Below are positions 46,125 through 51,861 of a stretch of DNA of 51,861 bases, one piece after another (position 1 is the stretch's first letter; every line of letters begins with the position of its first letter). The notes beneath the pieces are model-generated. The model was not told the DNA's origin. It worked only from the letters and a program-made list of their open reading frames with translations, and did no database searches. Source of the stretch: Hyphomicrobiales bacterium. GTDB lineage: Bacteria; Pseudomonadota; Alphaproteobacteria; Rhizobiales; NORP267. The stretch lies in contig JAUYJB010000041.1 in assembly GCA_030688605.1 (NCBI GenBank), forward strand, positions 1 to 51,861, written 5' to 3'. Made by a program: the position numbers and the translations under genes.

Positions 46125-46703
46125 ATGACGCATTCAACCAAGCTACGCCTGCTCAAGGCGGGTCTGCCAATGCTTTTGGAGCATGGCTACAACGATCTCG
46201 GCATCCAGGCCCTGCTTTCGGCCACGGGCATCCCGAAGGGCTCTTTCTATCATCATTTCAAGGACAAAGAGGACTTCGCGCTGCAAGTCCTCGACGAGTA
46301 CATGCGGGAAGTGCATGCGGGCCTTGACGCCTGCCTCGGAGACAAGGGGCGCCACCCGCTCGCACGGGTGCGTTGTTTTTTCGAGATGACGCAGGAGAAT
46401 TACCGAAAGGAGGGGTACATGGGCTGCCTATTGGGTGGACTCGGACAAGAACTGTCGGGCGTAAGCGAGGTGTTTCGACGAAAGATCGATGGATGCTTTT
46501 CCGAAATTGCCGGGCGTTTGGCCATCTGCCTGGAAGAGGCTCGGCAACGAGGCGACATCCCAGCCGATTCCAATGCGCGGCAAATGGCAAGCTTGCTGGT
46601 TGACTGTTGGGAGGGTGCCGCGCTTCGCAGCCGACTTCGGCAGGAAGCCGCGCCGCTGAACGCGATGCTCGACTTCTACTTCCGTTCGGCAGGCGCTCGG
46701 TGA
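46125..46703 (+). CDS. NemR-like TetR-family repressor
   Basis: A 192-residue regulator. The N-terminal helix-turn-helix is complete: LGIQALLSATGIPKGSFYHH, then FKDKEDF. The ligand domain has YMGCLLGGLGQELSG; Cys101 sits where NemR of E. coli has its reactive Cys106 (SGCLTVKL). NemR and relatives sense reactive electrophiles or hypochlorite through that cysteine. The perfect palindrome 1 kb upstream is a likely operator. It is the last gene of the cupin/cysteine-rich-protein unit. The resemblance to NemR is from remembered sequence, so the sensing role is an inference. Confidence 0.85.
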   Translation: MTHSTKLRLLKAGLPMLLEHGYNDLGIQALLSATGIPKGSFYHHFKDKEDFALQVLDEYMREVHAGLDACLGDKGRHPLARVRCFFEMTQENYRKEGYMGCLLGGLGQELSGVSEVFRRKIDGCFSEIAGRLAICLEEARQRGDIPADSNARQMASLLVDCWEGAALRSRLRQEAAPLNAMLDFYFRSAGAR

Positions 46704-46782
46704 CGGGTCTCTCACCCCGCGAAGAAACCGACCGGCGCTACCAAGGGGAGACAAGGGGCAACGAATTGGGAATGCGTACTCG

Positions 46783-48558
46783 CTAACCCCTTGATTCACT
46801 TACGAATACACGCCCTCTTGCTTCCACGGTGCTTCCACGGTGCTTCCACGAGCAGGTTGGAAACATAAGCGCAGAATCAAGACGCTCGCCAAGTCTTTGA
46901 CTTGGCGGGCGAATTTGGTTGCGGGGGCCCGCAACCCCTTTTGTTATAACTTCTGGCTTGGGATGGCTCCGGCGTTCCGCCACGAAGTCGAGAATACCCA
47001 TCAGCTCGCCGCGTAGAACAGCCTGCATCGCGCCACGCTTCTCTCCTGGCGTCAGCACTACCTCGCCCACCAGCGAGCGGATGGCATCGGCGGCCTCGGA
47101 GTGTAGTTCCGGATTGGCAAGCGCTTCGGTCAGGTGGACGACCTTGGCCTTGTAGATTTCGGCGATGTTGGGATGGATGTCCGGTACATCCGCCGGGGCC
47201 TCGGCCATGCGCGCCATGATCTCCGCCTTCTGACGTTCGAGGTCGTCCATCCGCGCCTTCATGGCAGGCTGATACATGCCGTCCTCGATGGCCGCCATGA
47301 TACCGGCAATGCCGCGTTCGACCTTGGCGAGCGCTTTGCGGTCAAGTTCGGTGTGCGCGCGGCGCTCGTGGTTCTGCCGGTTGAGCTCTTCCGCATAGGT
47401 GCGCACAGCGTCGGCCACGGCATCGGCGGAAACGAGCTTCTCCGTCAGTCCGGCCAAAACACGGCTCTCAATGTCGTCGCGGCGGATGGTGTGACCATTC
47501 TGACAGGTGCCGCGGCGATAACGGTTCAAGCAACCATATCGGTCACGGGTGATGATGCCGTAGCTGCCACCGCAACATCCACATTTGAGCAACCCGGAGA
47601 ACAGGAAGGACGGACGGCGCAGCTCGTTGACATGCTTGGCGCGATAGGCGCGCACGCCCTTCGTGACATTCTCGAACTGCTTGGCGATCTCTGTCTGTCG
47701 TTGGCGCGCCGCTTGCCACAGTTCCTCATCGACGATGCGCAGCTCAGGTACTTCGGTCCTGATCCATTCGGATTCCGGGTTGATGCGCGAGACGCGCTTT
47801 CCCGTCGCCGGGTTCTTGACGTAGCGCAGCCGGTTCCAGACCAGCACGCCGGCATAGAGCTCGTTGTTCAGAATGCCGGTGCCGCGGCAGACATGGCCGC
47901 GAATGGAGGTGTCGCCCCAGGCGCGGGAGAGCGGACCGGGGATGCCCTCACTGTTGAGATCGGCGGCGATGGCGCGCGGGCTCTTACCGGCGGCGAACTC
48001 CCGGAAGATGCGACGCACCACCACAGCCTCCGCTTCATTGATGTTGCGCTCTCCGCGCACCTGTTCGCCTTCGCTGTTGGGACGCTTGACCACGGTATAG
48101 CCGTAACAGAGGCCGCCACCCGCCTTACCCTTCTCGACCCGGCCGCGGAGGCCGCGATGGGTCTTGGCGGCAAGATCCTTCAGAAACAGGGCATTCATCG
48201 TGCCCTTGAGGCCGACGTGAAGCTCGGAAATCTCGCCTTCGGCCAAAGTGACGATCTGGACGCCCGCGAATTTGAGATGCTTGTAGAGGATGGCCACGTC
48301 AGCCTGGTCGCGCGAAACGCGGTCCAGGGCTTCGGCGAGCACGATGTCGAACTTACCTGCCTGCGCGTCCTGCAAGAGCGCCTGGATGCCCGGCCGCAGG
48401 GTGACGCTGGCGCCCGAGATGGCAGCGTCCTTGTAGGTGCTCATAACCTTCCACCTCTCCCGCGCCGCATGGTCCCGGCAGATACGGAATTGATCGTCGA
48501 TCGAGGCAACACTCTGGTTGTCCGAGGAATAGCGGGCGTATAGCGCAACGCGGGTCAT
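46783..48558 (-). CDS. Large serine recombinase (site-specific integrase)
   Basis: A 591-residue recombinase of the large serine family, used by phages and integrative elements. The catalytic domain starts RVALYARYSSDNQ with Ser11 as the nucleophile, and includes DIVLAEALDRVSRDQAD and LKGTMNALFLKDLA. The recombinase domain (GYTVVKRP, then LNNELYAGVLVWNR) is followed by a zinc ribbon (LKCGCCGGSYG, then RRGTCQNG) and a coiled-coil region. ATG 48558 has AGGAGAG upstream. The last 45 or so residues (after RSHPKPEVITK) are encoded by repeat- and palindrome-rich DNA that may be the attachment region (see findings). A small gene lies 49 bp upstream. Confidence 0.92.
   Translation of the reverse strand: MTRVALYARYSSDNQSVASIDDQFRICRDHAARERWKVMSTYKDAAISGASVTLRPGIQALLQDAQAGKFDIVLAEALDRVSRDQADVAILYKHLKFAGVQIVTLAEGEISELHVGLKGTMNALFLKDLAAKTHRGLRGRVEKGKAGGGLCYGYTVVKRPNSEGEQVRGERNINEAEAVVVRRIFREFAAGKSPRAIAADLNSEGIPGPLSRAWGDTSIRGHVCRGTGILNNELYAGVLVWNRLRYVKNPATGKRVSRINPESEWIRTEVPELRIVDEELWQAARQRQTEIAKQFENVTKGVRAYRAKHVNELRRPSFLFSGLLKCGCCGGSYGIITRDRYGCLNRYRRGTCQNGHTIRRDDIESRVLAGLTEKLVSADAVADAVRTYAEELNRQNHERRAHTELDRKALAKVERGIAGIMAAIEDGMYQPAMKARMDDLERQKAEIMARMAEAPADVPDIHPNIAEIYKAKVVHLTEALANPELHSEAADAIRSLVGEVVLTPGEKRGAMQAVLRGELMGILDFVAERRSHPKPEVITKGVAGPRNQIRPPSQRLGERLDSALMFPTCSWKHRGSTVEARGRVFVSESRG
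46819..46850 (+). repeat. 11-bp tandem repeat in the 3' end of the recombinase gene
   Basis: The unit TGCTTCCACGG occurs nearly three times in a row (the third copy is TGCTTCCACG). Since 11 is not a multiple of 3, each copy is read in a different frame, giving the tail SWKHRGSTVEARG. Loss or gain of one copy would change the end of the protein. Confidence 0.75.
46916..46936 (-). other. Putative attachment-site core derived from initiator tRNA 3' end
   Basis: On the minus strand GGCCCCCGCAACCA (46916-46929) is identical to the last 14 bases of E. coli initiator tRNA as I remember it. It lies inside the perfect inverted repeat GGTTGCGGGGGCCCGCAACC (46917-46936). A second perfect inverted repeat, CGCCAAGTC/GACTTGGCG with a 3-nt loop, is next to it at 46887-46907. 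The position in the last 150 bp of the recombinase gene is where integrase genes often meet their att site. Confidence 0.45.
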
Positions 48559-48607
48559 GGAATTCTCTCCTGCACATGGCCAATTCACCCCCAAGTTTTC
48601 AGCCCTC

Positions 48608-48817
48608 TCACTCTTGTCCGTTGTCGTTGGCCGCCTTCTCCCGCCTTTCCTTCTCCCAGGACCTTATGTTCTCGCGGGCGATATGGCGGCCGATAGCCCG
48701 GGCGATGATGCGGATGCGCGGATCCAGTGATCCGGCTGTCTGACTGCCTTCCGGCGCGTCGGTGTCATTCGCTGCCGGCGGGATGATTTCCGCCGCCTCC
48801 TCGTCCGTCTCCTTCAT
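48608..48817 (-). CDS. Small hypothetical protein upstream of recombinase
   Basis: A 69-residue charged protein without signal peptide, membrane segment or known motif. An acidic N-terminus (KETDEEAAEIIPPAAND) is followed by a basic amphipathic part (RIRIIARAIGRHIARENIR). The start ATG 48817 has AGAGGTG upstream, and it ends 49 bp before the recombinase start on the same strand, so the two probably form a transcript. Small genes in this position commonly accompany integrases of alphaproteobacterial elements. A directionality or accessory role is possible but not shown. Confidence 0.6.
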   Translation of the reverse strand: MKETDEEAAEIIPPAANDTDAPEGSQTAGSLDPRIRIIARAIGRHIARENIRSWEKERREKAANDNGQE

Positions 48818-48975
48818 GAGCGCACCTCTTCCAACCAGTTGCGGTCAGGAAGCAGGCTCGCCCCAAAGCGAAAGAAGAAAAACTGACCCCTTCTATCCTC
48901 TCCATGCGTTTATGCCGCATTCTATTGGCACTACGTGTTCGTGTGCGCAATCATACATCGTGTGACGATCACCCT

Positions 48976-49890
48976 CTATCCAAGCAAGGCTTTCAACAGC
49001 GCCCGCTGCTCTGCATGCTTTTTGGGATTATCGGCCTTGAGCTTTCGCAGGTTCAGGAGCTTCCACTGAGCGGCTGGGAGGCGTTCGGCGTCGGGCAGAC
49101 CGATCAACCCAAAATCCGGCTCGGCGTCATGGAGCGAAAGCAGAAACGTAGCGGCATCGCCCGTCAGCCGGGTCCGGATGTCATCAAGCAGGCGCGCCCG
49201 CGCGGATTCGAGCTCATCGAGACTCACAACGTCGCGGGTCATTCCGGCGAATTCCTCCGTGTACAACGCGTCGAGAGACGCCTTGGCAGGCGCCAGCAGT
49301 TCATGCATCGGCCGGCCGGACGCGGAGACATAGACCAGGAAGACGCGGAACAGACTGTCGGTCAGGCCCTCGTTCTCGTAGAGCAGCTTGACGTCATAGA
49401 AGTCCCGCGGGTGCTGCCGGTCCAGGGCGGCGTGCAGCTTGCCTCCGTAAAGGTCCTCGAACGCGACCACCTGCATCTCGGCAAAGCCGAATGTATCCTT
49501 GACCACGTCCGCGACCCTCAGCGATTGAGGCGCCAGAACGATCCCCCGTCCGACTGGAGAGGTTTCGACCTTCACCTGCGCACGTCCGCTGCCGATCATG
49601 ATGCGGGTTTCGTTGTTCCCGCCGCCGGCGATGCGCTGAAGCCGCATATCCGGACTGCGCCGGGCGAGCGTGCCGACGATCCGATCGAGCGCCTCGTCGA
49701 TATTGCGCAGGGACGTTTCCCGATCCTCCACCGGTAGGTAGACCAGATCGATGTCGACCGATAAACGCGGCATGTCCCGATAGAAGAGATTGATGGCCGA
49801 GCCGCCTTTCAACGCGAAGACCTTCTCCTCTGCAATCGACGGGAGCGCACGCATCAGCAGACGGACCTGTTCGATGTACCGCTCATGCAT
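48976..49890 (-). CDS. AbiEii-type nucleotidyltransferase toxin
   Basis: The toxin half of a type IV toxin-antitoxin system; homologues are nucleotidyltransferases used in abortive phage defence. The 304-residue protein has the DNA-polymerase-beta-like motif FALKGGSAINLFYRD (Gly29-Gly30-Ser31), LSVDIDLVYL with Asp46-x-Asp48, and the later FEDLYGGKLHAALDRQHPRD segment shared by AbiEii proteins. The start overlaps the antitoxin stop by 8 bp (49883-49890), the usual coupled arrangement. It lies in an accessory stretch between a recombinase and insertion sequences. Confidence 0.9.
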   Translation of the reverse strand: MHERYIEQVRLLMRALPSIAEEKVFALKGGSAINLFYRDMPRLSVDIDLVYLPVEDRETSLRNIDEALDRIVGTLARRSPDMRLQRIAGGGNNETRIMIGSGRAQVKVETSPVGRGIVLAPQSLRVADVVKDTFGFAEMQVVAFEDLYGGKLHAALDRQHPRDFYDVKLLYENEGLTDSLFRVFLVYVSASGRPMHELLAPAKASLDALYTEEFAGMTRDVVSLDELESARARLLDDIRTRLTGDAATFLLSLHDAEPDFGLIGLPDAERLPAAQWKLLNLRKLKADNPKKHAEQRALLKALLG

Positions 49891-50746
49891 GCGTCGCGCC
49901 CTCCGTCACGTCGGCGGGCAAGAGCTCCTCCGGCACATAGATCCGGTAGGTCGGATGCAGCTTGCCACCCTTGACGAGCGCGCGAGGACCGGAGCCGAAA
50001 TCGATCGCATCCTTGTCCAGATGCTTCAGCCAGGCGTGTTCATGCCGGTCGGCAAACACGAAAAACAGACGTCGGACCTTGATGCTACGGCAGGCATGCA
50101 AGAGAGACATCAAGTGTCGGGGGCGCAGGTTCGAGAGCCCCTGAAAGACCATATCCAGGTTATGGAAGCTCGCATGACTGGGCAGTTCATCGAGCGCCTC
50201 GAAGATGGCGCGCTCCGGAGAAGAGACCTTGAGTGGCCAGCGCCAGGGGCTCACCGTCGGACCACCGCCGAGCTCCGATCCCGGGACGGTATCGAGCTGA
50301 TGCTCTGCGTTCTCGACGCCGGCGAGATCGTCGCCGAACAGAGCGCGCGAGCGAACGATAAACTGCACGTTGACCGGCAGGCGCGCGAGCCAGGCGGGAA
50401 CCGTGCCGTAAAGACAGACGTGGGCCTCGCCGCCCAGCGGCAGGTAGTGGGAAAGCCCATGCCATGCGAGCGCACTCGGCCCGCCCAGATGAACGTCGTA
50501 CCCCATGATCCACTGGATGGAGAGCAGAGGGAACTGCCAGTCGGCCGCCGATGCCGAAGGCACCTGCCCCGCCAGCGGGCGGCGATAGACGCCACGCACC
50601 ACCCTTTCCAGCCAGCCCCGTTGCACGTAGTCATGGATCGACTTAGGGTCGATGCCTTGGCGCTTCAGCCACGCGGCATCGACCATGAAGCCGGGCGGAA
50701 CGCGCTCCAGGAGGGGTTTCAGACGTGGGGTCCGTTGATGGTCCAT
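49883..50746 (-). CDS. AbiEi-type antitoxin / autorepressor
   Basis: The antitoxin partner of AbiEii, about 287 residues. The N-terminal winged helix (GFMVDAAWLKRQGIDPKSIHDY, positions roughly 20-45 of which carry the DNA-binding turn) is followed by VQRGWLERVVRGVYRR. The C-terminal antitoxin domain has SSPERAIFEALDELP. AbiEi proteins repress their own promoter by binding inverted repeats, and two such repeats are present (see next entry). ATG 50746 was chosen; ATG 50752 is equally possible, and a TTG at 50782 is unlikely. No clear Shine-Dalgarno sequence is visible for any of them. Confidence 0.87.
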   Translation of the reverse strand: MDHQRTPRLKPLLERVPPGFMVDAAWLKRQGIDPKSIHDYVQRGWLERVVRGVYRRPLAGQVPSASAADWQFPLLSIQWIMGYDVHLGGPSALAWHGLSHYLPLGGEAHVCLYGTVPAWLARLPVNVQFIVRSRALFGDDLAGVENAEHQLDTVPGSELGGGPTVSPWRWPLKVSSPERAIFEALDELPSHASFHNLDMVFQGLSNLRPRHLMSLLHACRSIKVRRLFFVFADRHEHAWLKHLDKDAIDFGSGPRALVKGGKLHPTYRIYVPEELLPADVTEGATHA

Positions 50747-50825
50747 AACCATCAAAATTGCACATTTCCAAAATATGGGCAAGGGTAATTTCGAACATCT
50801 TCTGTTTCAATGGCTAAAAACCATT
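50737..50825 (-). promoter_or_regulatory. abiE promoter with paired operators
   Basis: On the minus strand TTGAAA (50805-50810) and TACCCT (50782-50787), 17 bp apart, form a good promoter. Two inverted repeats share the pattern ATGG-N7-CCAT. The first is AATGGCTAAAAACCATT at 50809-50825, touching the -35 box. The second is GATGGTCCATAACCATC at 50737-50753, over the start codons. Their centres are 72 bp apart. This fits cooperative binding by AbiEi for negative autoregulation. Confidence 0.62.
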
Positions 50826-50872
50826 AAAATCATCATATCTCGAAATCGCCCGAAGTTCGCCATCCCGGCCCC

Positions 50873-50895
50873 AAGCCATATGTGAGATATGGCTT
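50873..50895. repeat. Perfect 9-bp inverted repeat beside the IS6 element
   Basis: AAGCCATAT and ATATGGCTT with a 5-nt loop (GTGAG), 18 bp outside the left end of the IS6-family element and about 50 bp upstream of the abiE promoter. It could be a small hairpin, a regulator site or a remnant of older mobile DNA. No gene is found in 50826-50913. Confidence 0.5.
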
Positions 50896-50913
50896 TCTCC
50901 AACTCAGAATAGA

Positions 50914-51719
50914 GGGCACTGACACGTTAACTGAGGCAGTCGGCTGAAATTCGGCTGTGACCCCGGTCAGGCAGGAAGGCAACTCTGATTCCAGACAGCG
51001 AATGCACCGGCGCGAAATTCCTTGAAGATGCGGCGCGGCAGAAGATGGCGTTGGATGTAGAAGGCGTTGTGGACGGCGGCGTGGATCGACAGGAACCGTT
51101 GGGCGGATCCTGGCGACTTGAACCGCTGCAGTTTTCGTTCTCTACGCCGTACCGGCTGGTGTGAATTTTCGGCTCGATTGTTTGCCCGTAATCCCTGGTC
51201 ATGGACCGCGGAAAGCCGCTCTTTACGAATGGCGACGGCGTAGGATCTGAGCTTGTCGGTGGTGATGCGCTTCGGCGCAAAACCCTGCTTCTTCAGCAGC
51301 TTTCGCAACAGTCTCCGGGCCGATCGGGCGCAGCGTCGGCGCTGGACCAGGAAGTCGAGCACCTCGCCTTCGTCATCGACTGCGCGCCACAGCCAGTGTT
51401 TCCGGCTGCGGATCTTGATGACCATCTCGTCGAGATGCCAGCGCGCGCTGGCACGCGGCCGGCTGCGGCGAAGATTGCCGGCGATCAGCCGGCCGAACTT
51501 CAGGAACCAGCGCCGAACCGTCTCGTTCGAAACGTCGATGCCGCGTTCAGCCAGCAGATCCTCGACATCGCGAAACGACAGCGTAAACCGGGCATAAAGC
51601 CAGACCGCATGCTGGATAATCACCGGCGGAAAACGATGTCGTTTGAACGAAATGGGGGTCATCCAGAGACCGTACCGGCCCCTGCCAACAACGGCCAGCC
51701 ACTTAACGTGTCAATGCCC
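50914..51719 (-). mobile_element. Complete IS6-family insertion sequence
   Basis: About 806 bp, close to the 820 bp of IS26. The ends are inverted: the left end begins GGGCACTGACACGTTAA at 50914, and the right end read inward begins GGGCATTGACACGTTAA at 51719, with 16 of 17 positions identical. One transposase gene fills the element. The 8 bp outside each end differ (AGAATAGA and ACTAGTGT), so the target duplication typical of the family is absent. Confidence 0.85.
50967..51662 (-). CDS. IS6-family DDE transposase
   Basis: A 231-residue transposase of normal length for IS6/IS26. The start SFKRHRFPPVIIQHAVWLY is family-typical. The catalytic triad is Asp78 (WHLDEMVIKI), Asp136 (RITTDKLRSY) and Glu165 (NNRAENSHQP), followed by RRRERKLQRFKSPGSAQRFL. 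It is intact, so the element could be active. The start ATG is at 51662. IS6 elements move by replicative cointegrate formation and often rearrange neighbouring accessory genes. Confidence 0.93.
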   Translation of the reverse strand: MTPISFKRHRFPPVIIQHAVWLYARFTLSFRDVEDLLAERGIDVSNETVRRWFLKFGRLIAGNLRRSRPRASARWHLDEMVIKIRSRKHWLWRAVDDEGEVLDFLVQRRRCARSARRLLRKLLKKQGFAPKRITTDKLRSYAVAIRKERLSAVHDQGLRANNRAENSHQPVRRRERKLQRFKSPGSAQRFLSIHAAVHNAFYIQRHLLPRRIFKEFRAGAFAVWNQSCLPA

Positions 51720-51861
51720 ACTAGTGTTCTGTCCCATTAATAAATTTACATATCTTGCGAACGGATTCATGATTCGCTCCTGCCAGGGAGGGGATCATGG
51801 CGCGCATTGGACGACCTCAGGAAAGAGAACTGGTGCTTGCGGAGAGCGAGCGAGACGAATT
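51720..51861 (+). mobile_element. Left end of an IS630-family element (cut by window)
   Basis: Directly after the IS6 right end the sequence CTAGTGTTCTGTCCCATTAA begins; its TA-flanked GTGTTCTGTCCC resembles the terminal repeats of IS630-family elements from rhizobia as I remember them. A transposase start follows at 51797. The other end lies outside the window. Confidence 0.55.
51797..51861 (+). CDS. IS630-family transposase, N-terminal fragment (runs off window)
   Basis: Only about 21 residues are visible, beginning MARIGRPQERELVLAE, which resembles the MAR-x-GRP-x-x-x-L-x-L-S-x-x-E-R start of IS630 transposases. CAGGGAGGGGATC provides a strong ribosome-binding site. Nothing can be said about completeness. 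Confidence 0.6.
   Translation, partial: MARIGRPQERELVLAESERDE

Noticed and set aside
50906..51727. Target-site duplication for the IS6 element
   Set aside because: The 8-mers AGAATAGA and ACTAGTGT at the two ends do not match, also not when the ends are shifted by one base.

Overview
The window reads as a chromosomal segment of a high-GC alphaproteobacterium, most likely order Hyphomicrobiales (Rhizobiales). The evidence is gene content and order: mutL-pgi-M16 peptidase pair, a BamF-like lipoprotein, lspA-ileS, and ribF-maoC-orphan CheY-TIGR01459 HAD phosphatase. I cannot assign a genus. No rRNA, tRNA or CRISPR array was recognised.

Layout. (1) 1-15677 is conserved housekeeping DNA, mostly on the minus strand: mutL (cut by the window edge), pgi, two M16 peptidases, a lipoprotein, lspA, ileS, ribF, a MaoC dehydratase, an orphan CheY (+), a HAD phosphatase, a class III aminotransferase and a Fis-type regulator (+). 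(2) 15966-31212 (+) is a surface-polysaccharide locus. It holds a GT4 glycosyltransferase, a sulfotransferase/coiled-coil/glycosyltransferase fusion, a DxD glycosyltransferase, a methyltransferase, an Stf0-like sulfotransferase, an ABC-2 exporter (permease and ATPase), a tandem GT2 protein and the complete dTDP-L-rhamnose set rmlC-B-D-A, closed by a probable terminator. Its middle (about 19190-23640) is clearly AT-richer than both sides, so it looks acquired. The gene set predicts a rhamnose-containing glycan decorated with sulfate and methyl groups and exported by an ABC transporter.

(3) 31451-44774 is a catabolic region: two divergent alpha/beta hydrolases, a split UxaA/SuyAB-type lyase, a glutathione transferase, a sulfonate/nitrate-type ABC importer with a Tat-signal binding protein, an LVIVD-repeat protein, and a tightly overlapping four-gene operon (Gfo/Idh/MocA oxidoreductase, creatininase-family hydrolase, cupin, D-2-hydroxyacid dehydrogenase). 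The substrate is unknown; a sulfonate or a keto-sugar/cyclitol fits the families.

(4) 45078-46703 is a small self-contained unit: a promoter with a perfect TetR-type operator, a cupin, a secreted nine-cysteine protein of unknown function and a NemR-like TetR regulator. (5) 46783-51861 is accessory DNA: a large serine recombinase whose 3' end carries what looks like an initiator-tRNA-derived attachment core, a small partner gene, an AbiE-type toxin-antitoxin pair with a paired operator, a complete IS6-family element and the start of an IS630-family element.

The most promising leads are the NemR-like/cysteine-rich operon, the creatininase-type catabolic operon, the sulfated-glycan locus with its fused sulfotransferase, and the recombinase tail.
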